Assembly (NCBI GenBank): GCA_028023455.1
Contig: JAQFVV010000151.1
Location: forward strand, 715,001 to 779,000
Length of the DNA stretch: 64,000 bases
Direction of reading: 5' to 3'
From: Epiperipatus broadwayi
Taxonomy: Eukaryota > Onychophora > Udeonychophora > Euonychophora > Peripatidae
The notes under the pieces are model-generated. The model saw only the letters and a program-made list of their open reading frames with translations, made no database searches and had not been told where the DNA came from. Position numbers and translations under genes: made by a program. Positions 1-10,839 of this stretch are shown here, in pieces (position 1 is the first letter of the stretch; the number at the start of each line of letters is the position of its first letter).

Positions 1-99
1 AGACAAAATAATGCATGGAGAAAAGAATGAATATGAAAATTTTTTGAAAATGATCCATTAAAAAGTGAATATCTCGAGCTTTAGAAAATGATATAAAGA

Positions 100-355
100 G
101 TGCTAGTTCTCAGGCAGCTATGTCTCCAGCGGCAAATCGGGCATTCGCCACAGAGGTGAGTTCACCTGGATTTGCTTGAACTCTCCCCAAGCATTGACCT
201 TGAGTGGTATTTTCGCTGCATGACAGGACTCACAAGTTGCCTTGTGTTTTTTTGTTTTTTGTTTCTTAATAGTGACCCCCATATTTATTCTGTTTCAGTG
301 GAAACTCAGTCGCTTTTTTTAAATAAATCTTATTTAAAAAAGAAGAATAACGATT
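100..355. other. foreign segment inside RTE copy A
   Basis: RTE coding similarity stops near 95 and resumes near 360. The intervening sequence is more GC-balanced at first (about 120-245), then T-rich, with an AATAAA-like signal and a short A-rich run near 325-345. It could be a retroposed transcript fragment or SINE. I do not recognise its source. The break lies at about the same RTE position as the insertion at 21641-22384. Confidence 0.35.
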
Positions 356-1196
356 GACAGGGAAAGTTATAAAAGAGATTAAAAGTCTCAAAATTATAAA
401 ACAACATCTTGGTACTGGAATCAAAATTACTTCTGCAATAAATAAAAAAGGTGGAAGTATTACTAAAAAAAAAGATGGCATCATAAAATGTGTGTAAGAG
501 TTTTATCAAGAATTATATAGTAATAAATTTCAAGAAAATAAAGTATCTCCTATTGTTATTACATCTGAATTTCCCAGAATTTTATATGAAGAAGTGAGGC
601 ATGCAATTCAATTTATGAAAAAGAGAAAAGTTCCAGGAAATGATGAAATTATCATATAGGTGACGAAACAAAAAAACTGTTGGCAAAGTTATAAATCCAA
701 TGTCTAAATGATGAAGATATACTAAAAGGTCTTAATAACCTCCACACCACCACACAATGATTGGAAGAATTCAGCAATAAAATTGATATTGAATAAAAAA
801 AGATGTATCAGTTTTCTATCAATTCTCTACAACATCTTTACTAAGATAATTACAACTCATTTCCAGAAAACTTTGAATTCTAATCAACCAAAAGACCATG
901 TTGGATTTAAAAGTGGTTTAAACAAAGTGGATCATATTTAGGATATGAGAGAAGTTATAAAAAAGATAAATGAATGTAAGTTGTCATTATGCTTTGAATT
1001 TGTAGATTATGAAAAGGCATTTCATTCTATATGCATATCTATAGTGATTTACCATCAAGATACAAACACAGGACCACATCATATATCAAAGTGCAACAGT
1101 AATGTTTCAATTACATGGTAATACTAAGAACATTAATATTGAAAAGATTGTAGGTCAGGATGATTCTATATCGTCAAAAAAATTTATACTAGTTTT

Positions 1197-1845
1197 GAAA
1201 TTAACTTACGAGAGAGTGCAAGTCTCTCAGCGCTTGTGATTATTAATAGCCAATCAGATCGTAAATACTGGGACAACGATTTAACAAGAAAAGAATGGTA
1301 ACCACTCTTAACTTTACTTGTCTGTCTATATATCCAAGCCAGTCCAAAGTACTTATATCTGAAAGTGTGAATATTAAATACCTTCACACACTACTCACTG
1401 ACTTCAAATTACAAACATACAGCATGAAATTTTTAGATTCACTATGCAGTAGATTATCGATGTTATAAATTGCAGAAATATATGTAAATAATATTTATTT
1501 TCAAAGCGCAGATGATTTGAAATTAACTTACGAGAGAGTGCAATTTATAACATCGATAATCTACTGCATAGTGAATCTAAAGATTTCATGCTGTATGTTT
1601 GTAATTTGAAGTCAGTGAGTAGTGTGTGAAGGTATTTAATATTCACACTTTCAGATATAAGTACTTTGGACTGGCTTGGATATATAGACAGACAAGTAAA
1701 GTTAAGAGTGGTTATCATTCTTTTCTTGTTAAATCGTTGTCCCAGTATTTACGATCTGATTGGCTATTAATAATCACAAGCGCTGAGAGACTTGCACTCT
1801 CTCGTAAGTTAATTTCAAATCATCTGCGCTTTGAAAATAAATATT
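1197..1845. mobile_element. foldback element with 15-bp target duplication
   Basis: Two long arms (about 1197-1455 and 1530-1845) are inverted copies of each other: the same 60-residue frame can be read on both strands. A central segment repeats the outer end (about 1480-1545). The host RTE sequence atttatactagtttt occurs at 1182-1196 and again at 1846-1860, a perfect 15-bp target-site duplication. Arm tips contain GAGAG / loop / CTCTC followed by the palindrome AGCGCT, resembling a hammerhead stem II and helix III in which the GAA is lost. The two short reading frames in the arms are mirror images and are not genes. A related shorter element lies at 8955-9235. Confidence 0.8.
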
Positions 1846-2639
1846 ATTTATACTAGTTTTACAAAAAGTATTTTGTGGATTAAAATGGGGAGTAAAAGAA
1901 AAATTGACATTATTTTACTCATCTAGATTTTGAAGATGATGTGGTTGCTTCTGCAAATAATACTTCAGAATTTCAAAAAATATTGCAAAAATTATCCGAT
2001 GATCGTAAAGTAAGACTAAAGATAAATGTTAAAAAGACTAAACTTTCAATGGATTTTCTCAAAAGACAATAAAGACACTTATGAATAAGAAGTGAATCGC
2101 TACAGATATCTTTGTAATATTATTAATACAGACAAATACACAATGGATGAAATTAATCATAAAATTAAACTTGGGAGTATTTTTATTAAAAATAACTTAA
2201 AATTAAATGGAGATATGCTTATACATTTGAGAAGAAAGATTTTTAATAGATATATTTTATAAGTTCTTACTTAATGATCTGAAACTTGAACAATTAACAA
2301 AAGAGATAGAAAACAAAATATATGGGTGAGAGAACAAACAAGTATTAATGACATCATTGAAAAAATTAAAAGACTAAAAAGAAGATGGCTGGACATATTG
2401 CCAAAAGAGATGAGAATGGAGAGTTAAAGTTTTAAAATGGATCTCAAAAGATTGTAAAAGATCTGGAAAAAAGCCATATGTAAGATGGATGGAACAAATA
2501 AAAAAGTTTGCTGGTGTCTTGTGGAAAAGAGAAGCTATGATTGTAGTAACTAGCTTAAACTTGGAGAGATCTTCCTTCTGCAGTGGATTGATAATGTTGA
2601 AAATGATGAATGAATAAATGCCAAATGTTGGGGCTTATA

Positions 2640-2870
2640 AATCCATATCCAATGCTATATTACCCATATGCTCAGACTAATTATTGGTTTATGGCTTTCA
2701 TCAGTGAAAAGTAAAATGTGGCTGTTCGATGGAAGATACAATGGATACAGATCCAAAGTCCTCACTGATAAAGGTTCTAAGTAGGGGAATGTGAATAAGA
2801 CAGTGTTAGATATGGATTTAATAAGCCTACCATCTAATATCTATTGATTATTCAAGCTTACAATAGAGAA
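2640..2870 (-). repeat. degenerate hammerhead family A copy
   Basis: Minus-strand sequence at about 2665-2710 retains CTGATGA followed by a CATAA-type stem II loop and a decayed AGTCTG (the GAAAC is changed). This matches the family seen intact near 24540. The surrounding sequence resembles the arms of that family only weakly. It directly follows the 3' end of RTE copy A. Confidence 0.45.
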
Positions 2871-2889
2871 CAGTAGTGGAATAGAAAGA

Positions 2890-4050
2890 ATAAAATGGCT
2901 TCTGTTATTGCTACACTGTTTCTTAATACAATTTGCAGGAAACCAATATAAAATCATTTAAATATTTTATAATAACCCTTTAAACATGTTTATTATCATG
3001 CAGAATATAGAATCATGTTGTCTTCAAGCACAAAACAATACTGAAAATTGAGGGTAAATTGTAATTATATATATAATCCATAGACTGCATAAACACATGA
3101 AAATGTAATATTGTACTTTGATAATGATAATATATATTTTAGTATAGTAAAAATAATCTTTATTAACAAGAATAACACATTAGTAATTAATAACAATTTA
3201 CTTTACAACAATCTGTTTGAAATATTATAATTTAGTGTATTAATTTACTAAAATCAATCAAAAAGAATATTTCATCAACAGTAACAATAATAAAAACATA
3301 TATATATATATTATTATATGAAAAAAATACTGGTCAATAAAAAACAAATATTAATTTTTTTTTTAAATAATGCTTTTATGTAAACAATTGACTAAAAAGC
3401 AGAAAAATTAACAAGATAATCCCACTAAAAAACATATGTCATTTCATAAAAGCATTTGAGGGCATAAAAATCAAAAAGGCCTCAAATACTTTTATGAAAC
3501 GACTCAACATATTTTTTTAGTCTGATTACTTTATTTTTCTACTTTTTAGTCATCTGTTTACATAAAAGCATTAATTTAAAAAATATATATTTTTAATATT
3601 ATTTTTTTACTTTTTAGGTATAAATAAAACATATAATTTTAATAAAATAATTTTCTTCATCAGTCTCTTTTAATGGTCTTTTTTCATGTGCAATATTATC
3701 AATATAACATCGTCACAATCATTTTTCTATAAATATTATTCTATAATCATTAGATACTTTATTTTATTTTAATTAATTTAATTAATTAAGTATGAGTTAA
3801 ATCAATATTAACAAAATTTTATTCTACCAATGTAATGTTTACGTCAGATATATATATTTTTATTTTAATTAATTATGAATTAAATCAATATTAACAAAAT
3901 TTTATTCTATAAATATAATATTTCCGATGGCTCAGTTGCTAGGAAATTTTTTTGGGAAGCGTATGTGAATTTGAGTTCTAAACAGGAAATGATTTTTTTT
4001 CATTATTAATTCAAAATTGTGGATATAACGACAGAAACACAAACAGGGCA
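2890..4050. other. AT-rich intronic sequence, no gene seen
   Basis: Very AT-rich sequence with short ORFs only. It contains the inverted repeat at 3361-3585 and two similar copies of an attaattaagt/attaatt block near 3770-3910. I see no exon or RNA gene. Confidence 0.5.
3361..3585. repeat. MITE-like inverted repeat
   Basis: Arms of about 105 bp (3361-3470 and 3478-3585) are imperfect reverse complements and meet at a short spacer. Both tips carry the block taaaagcatt or its complement next to ctaaaaag. No coding capacity and no hammerhead core were seen. It is consistent with a short foldback or MITE. No convincing target duplication was found by eye. Confidence 0.6.
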
Positions 4051-4059
4051 AGATAATAT

Positions 4060-4985
4060 AAAAACATTTAATAAATCAATTACACCAAGTTCAAAATTAA
4101 ACAAAACTAACCAAAATTTTTAAAAAATTAAAAATTCTTAAATGCAATCAATCATTCCATGCCAAAATAATTTCCCAAGTACTAAGAAATACAAAACACA
4201 TCAACAAATATATATTAATTATGTTTCCCACAATTCTTAATAACATCCCATACATCATTAATATTAAAAGAACTCTTAAACAAGTTAACTGCTTCAGTAT
4301 ACTAAATTTTTAACAAAAATTCTTTAAATATTTTTTATTTCACTTCTTCCAAAGAAAATCTTAGCTTCCTCAAACACAATATTACAACCTGTGTCTTTTT
4401 TATGGATACATACACACCACCTTTATAAACTTATATTTTTTCATTTAGATTCAAACTGATCTTTTATAAAAACTAGGAATAATATATCCTACTCTAGATC
4501 CTGGAGAAATATTTATTATCCCTAGTTTTTGCAATAGATTGGAAATAGATCAAAGTAGTTCAAGTTTAAATGAAAGAATTCATAAAAGTAGAATTAAAAA
4601 TAAATATATTAATTCTGCATTACACAACCATGAAAAAGATACAGGTCATGACTAACATTATATTTAAGGAGATTAAGATTGTCTTTTTTGAAAGAAATGA
4701 AATTAAAAAAATTAAAGAAACTTTATTATTAAAAATTTATTATCCTGAAGCAATTAACTTATTTAAAAATTCTTTTAATATTAAAGGTGTATGGAATATA
4801 ATTGAGAATCATGGGAAATATAATTAGTATATATTTGTTGATGTGTTTAGTATTCCTTTGCACTTGAAAAGTATGCATTGATGGGAAACAATTGGTTGCA
4901 TTAAAGAATTTTTAGATTTTTTTTTTAAATTTTGGCTAGTTTTGTTTTAATTTTAAATTTAAGATAATTGATTTATATTATTATG
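4060..4985. mobile_element. foldback with PLE GIY-YIG tail on the right arm
   Basis: The left arm (about 4060-4350) is an imperfect reverse complement of the right arm (about 4690-4985), so the two halves face each other around the PLE coding fragment at 4540-4830. The left arm therefore encodes the last residues of the same protein in antisense. The structure looks like two inverted copies of one PLE 3' end, a recurring theme in this window. Confidence 0.6.
4540..4830 (+). pseudogene. Penelope-like element GIY-YIG endonuclease, C-terminal part (P1)
   Basis: Frame-shifted translations give LNERIHKSR, then the conserved NSALHNHEKDTGHD block, then an RNEIK.KIKET segment containing the family's catalytic glutamate position, and a short tail ending in WNIIEN. 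This order (R..H helix, H-E-x-TGH, KIKE) is the second half of the GIY-YIG domain that PLEs carry after the reverse transcriptase. The GIY and YIG half is missing or decayed. A stop follows TGHD. It is a relic with no expected activity. Confidence 0.7.
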
Positions 4986-5164
4986 AATATCAGAAACTGC
5001 TGAAACTTTACTTAGTTAAATAGAATAGAATATTAGCCTTAACATTACGATACTAATGAAATCAAAGAAAGAAAATCCTCATTTAAATAGCAACAATTAT
5101 TTAATCCAAGCAACATTATTTTTTAAATTGGTTAATACAAAGTGTGTTTCCCTTTTTCTATTGA

Positions 5165-5930
5165 GTTTATCATCAGAATTTTCAACCTATATTGATCCAC
5201 TGCAGGATGAAAGTCTCTTCAAATTCAATCTATTTACACTGCATTCTTTTCCATAACTTCCAGAAAATTTCCATACATCAACTATCCACCTCACATGTGG
5301 CTTATTTGTCGATCTTTTACAATCTGCTGGAATCAAGGACTTCAACTATCCATCTATTATCTTTTCTATGTCTATTTCTCCTACTTACATATTTCACTTT
5401 TGATTTCTCCTTGTTACTCCCAATGTACATCCCTTCACAATATAGTGGAGGATTGAAATCATTGCATTGTTCTGTTAATATGTAAGAAATGAAAAAAAAC
5501 ATTTGTTAAAAACTTTTTCAAGCACATAGGTATATTTCCTTGTATTAGATTATTTCTACCAAAAGCAATCTATCCATGTTTAATTCTATAAACAATTTCA
5601 TCCATTATCCTTTTATCTGTATCAATAACCTGATCAACTTCTAATTCATAATTATCAATTTCTATTTTTTATTTCTATAAAAAATCATTGACCATTGTTT
5701 TAATTTTTTTTAAATATATATTTTTAATCCAACTTCATTGTTTTCATCTGATAACTCTTATAAGATTTCCTGAAACTCTGAAACATTACTTGCAAAAATA
5801 ATCCCATTATCTGCAAAGTCTAGATGATGTAAATAATCTCCACATTTAATTTTACTCCCTTGGCTTCCCATTTTAATACATAAAATACTTCTTGTAAAAC
5901 TGCAGAAATAAGTTTTGGATTGTGGAGATG
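5165..5930 (-). mobile_element. RTE-type LINE 3' fragment, copy B
   Basis: Minus-strand sequence matches the last about 250 residues of the RTE at 62159-62959. Near 5165 it has the terminal ILQWIDNG-type block. Further in, it has RWTIEVLDS, the NERT..VMF-type region and, near 5890, VLQEVF..LKWEAKGVK. It contains several indels and stops. It is truncated at its 5' side just after the VLQ block and abuts a plus-strand RTE fragment. Confidence 0.75.
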
Positions 5931-6119
5931 TTATTGCACAAATAGAAAGATTTTATATCAGGTAAGTGGAAGTATAAATTCTTTCAAAGCATTACAGAAA
6001 ATTATCCAAATGATCAGTGAGTATGAGATATCATTTTGAATTGGATTTCTAGATTACAAAAGGGCATTTAATTCTATAAGCATTTCTGTAACGGTAAAAA
6101 CTTTTGATAATCATATATA

Positions 6120-6385
6120 GTATATTATATAATCCTTCTAAATTCTTTTCTTCCTCCTCTGTTTTTGCTGTCTTTGTATATAATATTGAATTTCAAAAAT
6201 CTTACACGCTTTCACTTTTCAGCAAAAAAATTTTTAGTATTGATTACAGTTTCGATAAGATCTGATGAAGACTGCATGGTACAGTCGAAACTGTAATCAA
6301 TAATAAAAGTTTTTTTTGCTCAAAAGTAAAAGTGTGTAAGATTTTCGAAATTCAATATTATATAAAAATTTTTGACTTTCAAGAT
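6120..6385. mobile_element. PLE-like terminal foldback inserted in RTE copy C
   Basis: Outer arms pair (tataatattgaatttc near 6180 with its complement near 6345; cttacacgctttcactttt near 6205 with its complement near 6325). The centre holds one hammerhead-type core (6262-6291). The block attgattacagtttc just before the core is the exact complement of the block after GAAA. This resembles a terminal repeat of a PLE inserted as an inverted pair with the middle lost. Confidence 0.55.
6262..6291 (+). ncRNA. hammerhead ribozyme-like core, PLE type
   Basis: CTGATGA is followed by stem II gactg / loop catggta / cagtc, then GAAAC. All invariant core positions (CUGANGA and GAA) are present and stem II is a perfect 5-bp helix. 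Helix III would use the long inverted match on both sides. A stem I is short (about 2 bp), so self-cleavage in this copy is uncertain. Confidence 0.6.
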
Positions 6386-6844
6386 GTAGTCACAGAATAT
6401 TGTTAAATTCTGAAAAATATTTATCAAAACACAACAACAGTAATTAGATTACATAATAACACTAAAAATGATAAGGATATATAATAAGGTGATAATGCAT
6501 CTTTCAGAGTAGTTTAATAAAAAATATTTTATTAATTAAAATGTTAAGTTACAACAATAAAAATAAATGGATATTACTTAAATAATTACATTCAGATGGT
6601 GTGATTGTTTTTGCAAATAATACTTCAGAGTTTCAGAAAATATTACAAAAGCTATCACAAAAAAACAAAACAAAAAAAGAGATTACAGATAAATATTAAA
6701 AAGACTAATGTTTAACCCACAATTAAATGGTATATCATATTACACAAATTTTTAGATGCTTTTATTTCCCAGAATTTTATGAATTGAACAAGTGTCCATC
6801 CCAATAACTTTGTACGTGTATCTGTATTTTGCAAAAAAAAATAT

Positions 6845-7020
6845 TTAGTATACATTTTTCTTGCATAGTGTAAGTATATAATTAATATGCATTTTTCTTG
6901 CATATTATAACTTTATAATTAATAAATATTTTTCTTGCATTGTGTCAGTATATAATTAATATGCATTTTTCTTGCATAGTATAATTATATAATTAGTAAG
7001 AATTTTTCTTGCATAGTGTT
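6845..7020. repeat. minisatellite, about 39-bp unit
   Basis: Four to five imperfect tandem units, each built around tttttcttgcatagtgt followed by aagtatataattaatatgca-type sequence. Units differ by point changes. No coding function is suggested. Confidence 0.75.
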
Positions 7021-7765
7021 ATGCCTCTCATTTTGCATCAGTGGTATTTCATAACAGTTATACTCTGACATAAATAATTTTATTTCTCCATTTTGTGTTA
7101 TCTACAGTTATATTTTTCTAATTTTTTTATACATGTATTATATTTTTTTAAATTAATGCTTACAATAAAAAAATCAAATATATTTCATTAGAATAACTGA
7201 TTCTAATTTCTCTAAAAAAGGTATCGAATTAATCACAGTTGAAAAGAAAAACTTTTTATATGTGCAGAATATGTAGCAAGTCAAAAATATTTGTATGGAA
7301 CACATCAAAAAAAATGCTTATTAAATATTCCATTCTAAAGTAAATTGTTTAAAAATATTTTTAGTTTTTTTATTTATTTTATCGTAAAATAATACTTTTC
7401 TCATGGATGATAACCGTAGCGATTATATTATAAAAAAATTGTGTAGCCATTGCGGAGTAATGACTTTTTAAAAAAAAAAGAAAATAATAAAGATTGACAT
7501 TAACAAATTAAAATAAATTATCAATTATAAATACTTTCATTGTATTATATAAAAAACCTAATGGACAGAATATGAAAAAATATTATTATTTAATTAATGA
7601 CTATTTCTTAAATTTTATCTGTGTTTATTTCAATTTTTCCTTTTAAGCGTTAAATATATATGCACACACACACTATTTGGATGCCAAGAGACTGTTTCAA
7701 TATATATAGATATTAATTTATTAATTATTGATTAAAAGAGAAATGACTAAAAAAAAAAAATAATT
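7020..7765. other. AT-rich intronic sequence
   Basis: AT-rich sequence between the minisatellite and the transporter exon, made of homopolymer A/T runs and a short CA run near 7665. On the gene strand it begins with the donor GTAAAA directly left of 7770. No further exon was recognised here. Confidence 0.5.
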
Positions 7766-7769
7766 TTAC

Positions 7770-8055
7770 CTGTGTCTAAAAATCCCATAGTTAAACCCTG
7801 AATTCCAATAGCTCCAGCCAAAATAATTAAATGAGAACTCCAAGGCATAAGAGCTGTAACCACAGAAGTAATAAAGAGAGCAAAACTCAACAGTAATAAT
7901 TGATTAAATCTGTCAAACAAAATGCCTCCAATAATAGAACCTAGTAAATAACCCAATGAACGACCAGTAAAAACATATGAAATCCGGGAGATATCAGTAT
8001 TGACATTGTTTTTCAAGTCCAATAAAGTGGGACCTACAACAGCAAAGCAAAGACC
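7770..8055 (-). CDS. MFSD4/NaGLT1-like transporter, internal exon 2
   Basis: The exon codes for 95 residues plus one base. It starts GLCFAVVGPTLLDLK, continues YVFTGRSLGYLLGSIIGGILFDRFN and ends GLTMGFLDT. The GPTLLDL start, the TGRS..G..LG...GG.LFDR loop (the MFS TM2-TM3 signature region) and the (M)GFLDTG block are typical of the MFSD4 / sodium-dependent glucose transporter 1 group, plasma-membrane sugar transporters of the major facilitator superfamily. Three hydrophobic spans (TM1 end to TM4) are visible. The acceptor is a T-rich tract ending AAAG at 8056; the donor is ACAG|GTAAAA at 7769. Entry phase is 0 and exit phase is 1. It joins exon 1 at 17983 in phase. The next exon (expected to continue GGN) was not found to the left. 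Substrate is inferred from family only. Confidence 0.85.
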
Positions 8056-8059
8056 CTTT

Positions 8060-8870
8060 AAAAAAAAAAAAAAAAAATTTATCAGTTAATAAGACATTAC
8101 TATGTGCATGTGCAAATATATAATAGTAAGTTTGCACAAAACAATCTGAGTTATCTCAACATATTACACATAAATAGTATAAATACAAAACGTCTGTTAA
8201 ATATTAAATCTATTTTAAAAATGCTTTTTTAAATACAAGTTTCTAATCATTTTCAGCTGAACATTAATTAACAAAACTTAGTTTACATTATGACAATCTT
8301 TATTGAGCAATGGGTATCATCATAAATTGAGAAAATTTCACATAATGATTGTCTATTTAGTACAAGGTATACCTAAATAAAATTATTTTTAAAATTTCAA
8401 GAGCAAGTTATTATGCTGTTATAATCATAAATTAAGGGAGCCATAAAAAAAATAAAAGATTGCCCCCCCCCCCATGGCTTCCATACCACAGGTTCCCTAT
8501 GTTTGGTTTATAAAACCACATTTTTTATTCTTTTACAACAAAAATGAAACAATGTTTATATTCTTTAATAAATAGTAAATAAGAAGTTTTTGTGTCAAAT
8601 ATTGTTGCTGAATATATATATTCTTTATTATTACAGATAGTAAGTTACAGTGATATCTATCTTTTCTTGATATCTGATGCTAAGAGATAGCGAATCATGT
8701 AAAGTATTGTTGTAGAAAATTTAGAATAGTAGTGGGATAATTAAAAAAAAACAAAGACCAGAAAGGAATGAAAAAATCTAAAATATATTTATACAAATTG
8801 TTAAGATATTAAAAAAAAACAAAAACAATTAACATCTAAACATTGCATGATCGCCATTTCTTATGCTTGC
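8060..8870. other. intronic AT-rich sequence
   Basis: Intron 1 of the transporter next to its acceptor. It is AT-rich, with a C run at about 8463-8475 and no recognisable coding block. Confidence 0.5.
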
Positions 8871-8874
8871 TCAT

Positions 8875-8950
8875 AACTGTTATTAAAACAGACAAAACTC
8901 TCCATGAGTGGCACTACTATACGGAGAGTTTTGCCTGTTTTAAAAATGCA
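8875..8950. repeat. short family A foldback (hairpin only)
   Basis: The arms aaaacagacaaaactctcc and its complement ggagagttttgcctgtttt flank a short loop with gtggcactact. A tgatcgccatt block precedes it, as in full copies of the family. The middle part with the ribozyme core is absent, so this is an internally deleted copy. Confidence 0.65.
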
Positions 8951-8954
8951 ATTA

Positions 8955-9235
8955 TTTAGTCATGTAAATAATATTTATTTTTACAAAGCGCAGACGGTAT
9001 TGAAATTAAACTGAGAGAGTGCAAACCTCTCAAGCGCTTAGCCAATCAGATCACAAATACTGAGACAGATCTAAGTACTTTGGACTGGCTTGGATATATA
9101 GAAAGACAAGTAAAGATGAGAGTGGAACCACTCTTTTCTTGTTAAATTCTCTGTCTCAGTATTTGTGATCTGATTGGCTAAGCGCTTGAGAGGTTTGCAC
9201 TCTCTCAGTTTAATTAGTCATGTAAAGAAAATGTA
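8955..9235. mobile_element. foldback element related to 1197-1845
   Basis: Inverted arms are at about 9010-9080 and 9135-9215. Each contains ctgagagagtgcaaacctctc or its complement, followed by the palindrome aagcgctt and ccaatcagatca. The left outer block (aatatttattttnacaaagcgcag) is shared with the foldback in RTE copy A. The gagag / tgcaaac / ctctc hairpin followed by AGCGCT resembles the ribozyme-like end of the PLE at 55.56 kb, but the GAAA is reduced, so it should be inactive. Confidence 0.7.
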
Positions 9236-9239
9236 AAAG

Positions 9240-9742
9240 ATATGTTGAAAATATCTATGAATAGGAAAAAAAAAGAGATATAAAAAGTTGTTAGATGATC
9301 TCAAGCAACAGAATGTTTTTGAGCTTGAAAAGGACAAGCAAAAGTTAAAAAAACTAACTGCCTTTTAACAAACAATGAAACTAATGGTGAGATTAAAAAT
9401 AAAATTTAAAAACAGTTAGATGGTGGCAATCTCTATCTAATCTAGATATTCCATGGACAAACAGATATTACATTTATTAAGACAGGACCTCTACAACCAA
9501 CTTTTAGCTGGCACAATGAAAATCAGCCTTTTATATTAAACAACCAAATGCCAATCATAAAGAACTAATGTTATTGCTATATAATGTCCATTGATTTTAT
9601 TTAATGCTTGTGTTCTGATTTTTAAAGTGAACAGATATCAATAATATAATAATAAACAGCCACTTATAAACAAGTTTGACCATTTGAAGAGAAAGAAAAA
9701 AAAACATTACTCAAAAAATGAGTTTTGTGATGCCCATACAAA
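9240..9742. other. AT-rich intronic sequence
   Basis: AT-rich with short ORFs. No confident match to any element of the window was seen here. Confidence 0.4.
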
Positions 9743-10130
9743 CTAAAAATCACAAAGACATCTGCATAAAGAATATGCTAACTTCATTTTTCTGTTTACA
9801 TGATATTTTACAAGCCACGTTAATTTCTTCAGCAGAAAACTTTCTGAATTATCTTTAACTTCATGTCTAATTGTAGCTCTCCAATGTATTCTATTCTCAG
9901 CTATATTTTCCCAATGAAAACAAGTGACATTGCATTTAACTTTGAGATCATCCTTATAATGTAGATCGGATCTACCTCTCTCATGAAAATCATGTCCAAG
10001 TTCACTATAAAACAACCTTTTAGGAAGTCTTGCATTGTTCATCTGACTTACATATCCAATCCAATGAAGGTATGATTTTACAATAGTGGACTCTATAATA
10101 CCATAACCAGAAAGATGAAGAACATAGCTA
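9743..10130 (-). pseudogene. LINE reverse transcriptase C-terminal tail (third LINE family)
   Basis: The minus strand reads WIGYVSQMNNARLPKRLFY, then SELGHDFHERGRSDLHYKDDL, a cysteine-containing stretch with HWENIAENRIHWRATIRHEV. This matches the common C-terminal end of a LINE polymerase group (GH..RM...RLPK.L.YGEL, G....R.KD, W...A.DR..WR), located after the RT and thumb. The RT itself is absent upstream, so this is a 5'-truncated copy. It is not the same family as the RTE or the SGNH-type LINE in this window. Confidence 0.7.
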
Positions 10131-10139
10131 TCACTACTT

Positions 10140-10530
10140 TGTAATTAAATAAAAAACCACAGAAGATATCAGATGTTTAGTATTAGTAAAGTTATCCTAA
10201 TATTCCATGTATTTATTTTTACAATAGTTTATAATTCGAATGGTTTCAGATGGATGGGGTAGTTTTGAATCTGCCATTTGTTTATATTTTTTTTTGCAAA
10301 TAGCATCAGACAATATGCCATTTTAAATATATAAATAAAAAAAATTTTGTTTTGGGAGGTGTTACTGTAACGAGGCTTTATAACTAAGTTGTACGTAACA
10401 TTAGTTGGTTTTTAGTAATTTTGATATTAAATAATTTTTTAATGTAACAAAGGGAAATGATTTATTTGAGAAAAGAAGATAAACATTTTGAGGTCTAAGG
10501 TTGGGAAACTCGTGTTTATCTACTGTTATT
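10140..10530. other. no gene seen
   Basis: Mixed AT-rich sequence before the purine-rich LINE. A short gttactgtaacg block near 10372 is the only notable motif. Confidence 0.4.
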
Positions 10531-10839
10531 CAAAAAAAGTAGTTTTTCTCCTTTTGTGTAAAGGGGTTTGAAGAGTGGGAGATGAAGCATAGAGTTAAAT
10601 AAAGAGTAGGGAACTTGGAAAAATAAAGAATATGGATTGCATGTGTATCCCACAATGCATATATAATGGTCAGAAAGAAATTAAGCATACTGTGGTAGAG
10701 TTTATGGTATGTGCTGAGGTTTATCATTTGAAATGCTTAAATAAGAGCAGGAAGAATGTAACAGGTTTATGGTTATGTAGACAGTGTTAAATGTGATAAT
10801 TCTAAATGTAGATAGTTTAAAGAGAAAGTCAGGAGAAAT

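Larger units (their letters stand above)
1..2640 (+). mobile_element. RTE-type LINE relic, copy A (interrupted)
   Basis: Degenerate RTE-clade reverse transcriptase on the plus strand. Broken translations around 370-660 match the pre-RT region of the best copy at 62-64 kb (ISAI-like block, the PRIL..EEVR block, then KxPGND). About 960-1045 matches motif A (FVDYEKAF). About 1860-2610 matches the region after motif C through the C-terminal KIKRLK block. Many stops and frameshifts show it is dead. The coding sequence is interrupted at about 100-350 by a more GC-balanced stretch and at 1197-1845 by a foldback element. The element ends near 2630 in GATGA-rich sequence, as RTE 3' ends often do. It lies antisense inside an intron of the transporter gene. 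The family call is good; the exact left limit is outside the window. Confidence 0.8.
5985..6715 (+). mobile_element. RTE-type LINE fragment, copy C, split by a PLE-type insert
   Basis: At 6000-6105 the plus strand reads ISEYEISF..GFLDYKRAFNSISIS, which is RT motif A. After an insertion (about 6120-6385), coding similarity resumes with ILKNIYQN, RLHNNT and later LQINIKKTNV. The element therefore runs from before motif A to just past motif C. Heavy decay is visible: the RQGDS and FADD regions are broken. Confidence 0.7.

Noticed and set aside
1184-1856. Two mirror-image open frames of 67 and 76 codons
   Set aside because: They are the same sequence read from the two arms of a foldback element; no protein family and no independent support.
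3915-3990. tRNA-like ggctcagttgctagg start
   Set aside because: Box B is not convincing and no stems form; likely chance or a very old SINE.
5165-6715. Twin-priming explanation for RTE copies B and C
   Set aside because: The minus and plus parts overlap in element coordinates (both include the VLQ to KKTKV region), so they are more likely two insertions.
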